Origin: Naasia sp. SYSU D00057
GTDB taxonomy: Bacteria > Actinomycetota > Actinomycetes > Actinomycetales > Microbacteriaceae
Direction: 5' to 3'
Length of the DNA: 64,000 nucleotides
Assembly: GCF_017916505.1 (NCBI RefSeq)
Contig: NZ_JAFMSZ010000001.1
Span: forward strand, 992,001 to 1,056,000
The notes under the pieces are model-generated. The model worked only from the letters and a program-made list of their open reading frames with translations, was not told the origin of the DNA and ran no database searches. How positions within the stretch are numbered: the first letter of the stretch is position 1; each line of letters begins with the position of its first letter. A program made the position numbers and the translations under genes. Below, in pieces: positions 63,465-64,000 of this stretch.

Positions 63465-63947
63465 ATGGCATCCACCGACACGACGACCATCGTCGCGCCC
63501 GACTCCCTGCCCGTCATCGAGATCACCCGAGACTTCCGCGCGCCGATCGCCCAGGTGTTCCGCGCGTTCAGCGACCCGGAGCTGATCCCGCAGTGGCTCG
63601 GCCCCCGCGAATACGAGTTCGTGGTCGACCACCTGGACGTGCGCAGCGGCGGGTCCTACCGCTACGTCCACCGCGACCGGGACGGCAACGAGTTCGCCTT
63701 CCGCGGCTGCTACCACACGGTGGAGGCGCCGACGACGGCGATCCAGACCTTCGAGTTCGAGGGCTTCCCGGGCGAGGTGTCGCTCGAGTTCATGCACCTC
63801 GAGAGCACCGGCGAGGACGTGACCCGCGGCCACTTCACGAGCCACTACCGCTCGCTCGAGGCCCGCAACGGGCTCATCGCAAGCGGGATGGAGCGCGGTC
63901 TCCGCGACTCGCACCAGCGCCTCGACGAGCTCCTCACCCGCATGTGA
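63465..63947 (+). CDS. SRPBCC/AHSA1 domain protein
   Basis: A 160-residue START-like domain: IEITRDFRAPIAQVFRAFSDPELIPQWL at the start is the AHSA1 signature. Such proteins bind small hydrophobic ligands; name-based links to Hsp90 do not apply in bacteria. It is encoded with the ArsR regulator. Confidence 0.85.
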   Translation: MASTDTTTIVAPDSLPVIEITRDFRAPIAQVFRAFSDPELIPQWLGPREYEFVVDHLDVRSGGSYRYVHRDRDGNEFAFRGCYHTVEAPTTAIQTFEFEGFPGEVSLEFMHLESTGEDVTRGHFTSHYRSLEARNGLIASGMERGLRDSHQRLDELLTRM

Positions 63948-63960
63948 CGAGCGCGAACGA

Positions 63961-64000
63961 CAGAGCGGGCCGGCCCGGTCACCCGGATCGGCCCGCTCTG
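63961..64000 (+). terminator. Terminator at the window end
   Basis: CAGAGCGGGCCG and CGGCCCGCTCTG are perfect 12-base complements, 13 bases after the SRPBCC stop. The element reaches the last base of the window. Confidence 0.7.

Overview
The window is high-GC, densely packed chromosomal DNA from an actinobacterium, most likely a member of the Microbacteriaceae (Micrococcales). This is inferred from the gene neighbourhoods obg-proB-proA behind rplU-rpmA, ileS-folC-DUF4233-ndk, nadD-X-rsfS and clpP1-clpP2 with clpX. It is supported by an HspR-type HAIR operator and an actinobacterial translational T-box in front of ileS. No sequence search was possible, so the genus is left open.

Layout. Positions 1-14400 carry an acyl-CoA dehydrogenase-like enzyme, a 2'-5' RNA ligase-like protein, an EI24-type membrane protein and a J-domain/NERD-like protein. 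The last is divergent from a HAIR-controlled ClpC-like unfoldase. A PadR/membrane-protein pair, a PRC-barrel protein, and a coupled envelope cluster (CDP-alcohol phosphotransferase, glycosyltransferase, polysaccharide deacetylase) follow. Positions 14461-32894 are mostly core genes on the minus strand: tRNA-Ala(GGC), nadD and rsfS with a tail-anchored unknown between them, proA, proB, obg, rpmA, rplU, an RNase E/G, ndk, folC and ileS with its T-box. Positions 33178-39032 hold a TetR/MFS divergent pair, valS and a GNAT protein. Positions 39060-41433 hold a tiny candidate leader ORF, a cytosolic Csp-type copper-storage protein and a methyltransferase.

Positions 41434-46448 are visibly lower in GC: 58% in the 60 bases from 42841 against 72% in the 60 from 4741. 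They hold small membrane or unknown genes and an orphan serine recombinase, and look like acquired DNA. Positions 46573-53694 are a mixed accessory stretch with LtrA, a lipoprotein, a VOC protein, a small P-loop kinase, a superinfection-immunity-like protein, an Arr-type rifampin ADP-ribosyltransferase, a DHFR-like reductase, TMEM175 and a glutamine amidotransferase. Positions 54049-56303 are a secreted-protein/lipoprotein-deacetylase operon whose Shine-Dalgarno lies inside a strong hairpin. Positions 58948-63947 return to core functions with clpX, clpP2 and clpP1, then an ArsR/SRPBCC pair.

How the genes relate. Protein quality control is a theme: an HspR-controlled Clp ATPase with a possible ClpP loop, ClpX, and both ClpP subunits. 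Translation is another: rplU, rpmA, obg, rsfS, ileS, valS and tRNA-Ala. At least two families of short intergenic palindromic repeats recur across the window.
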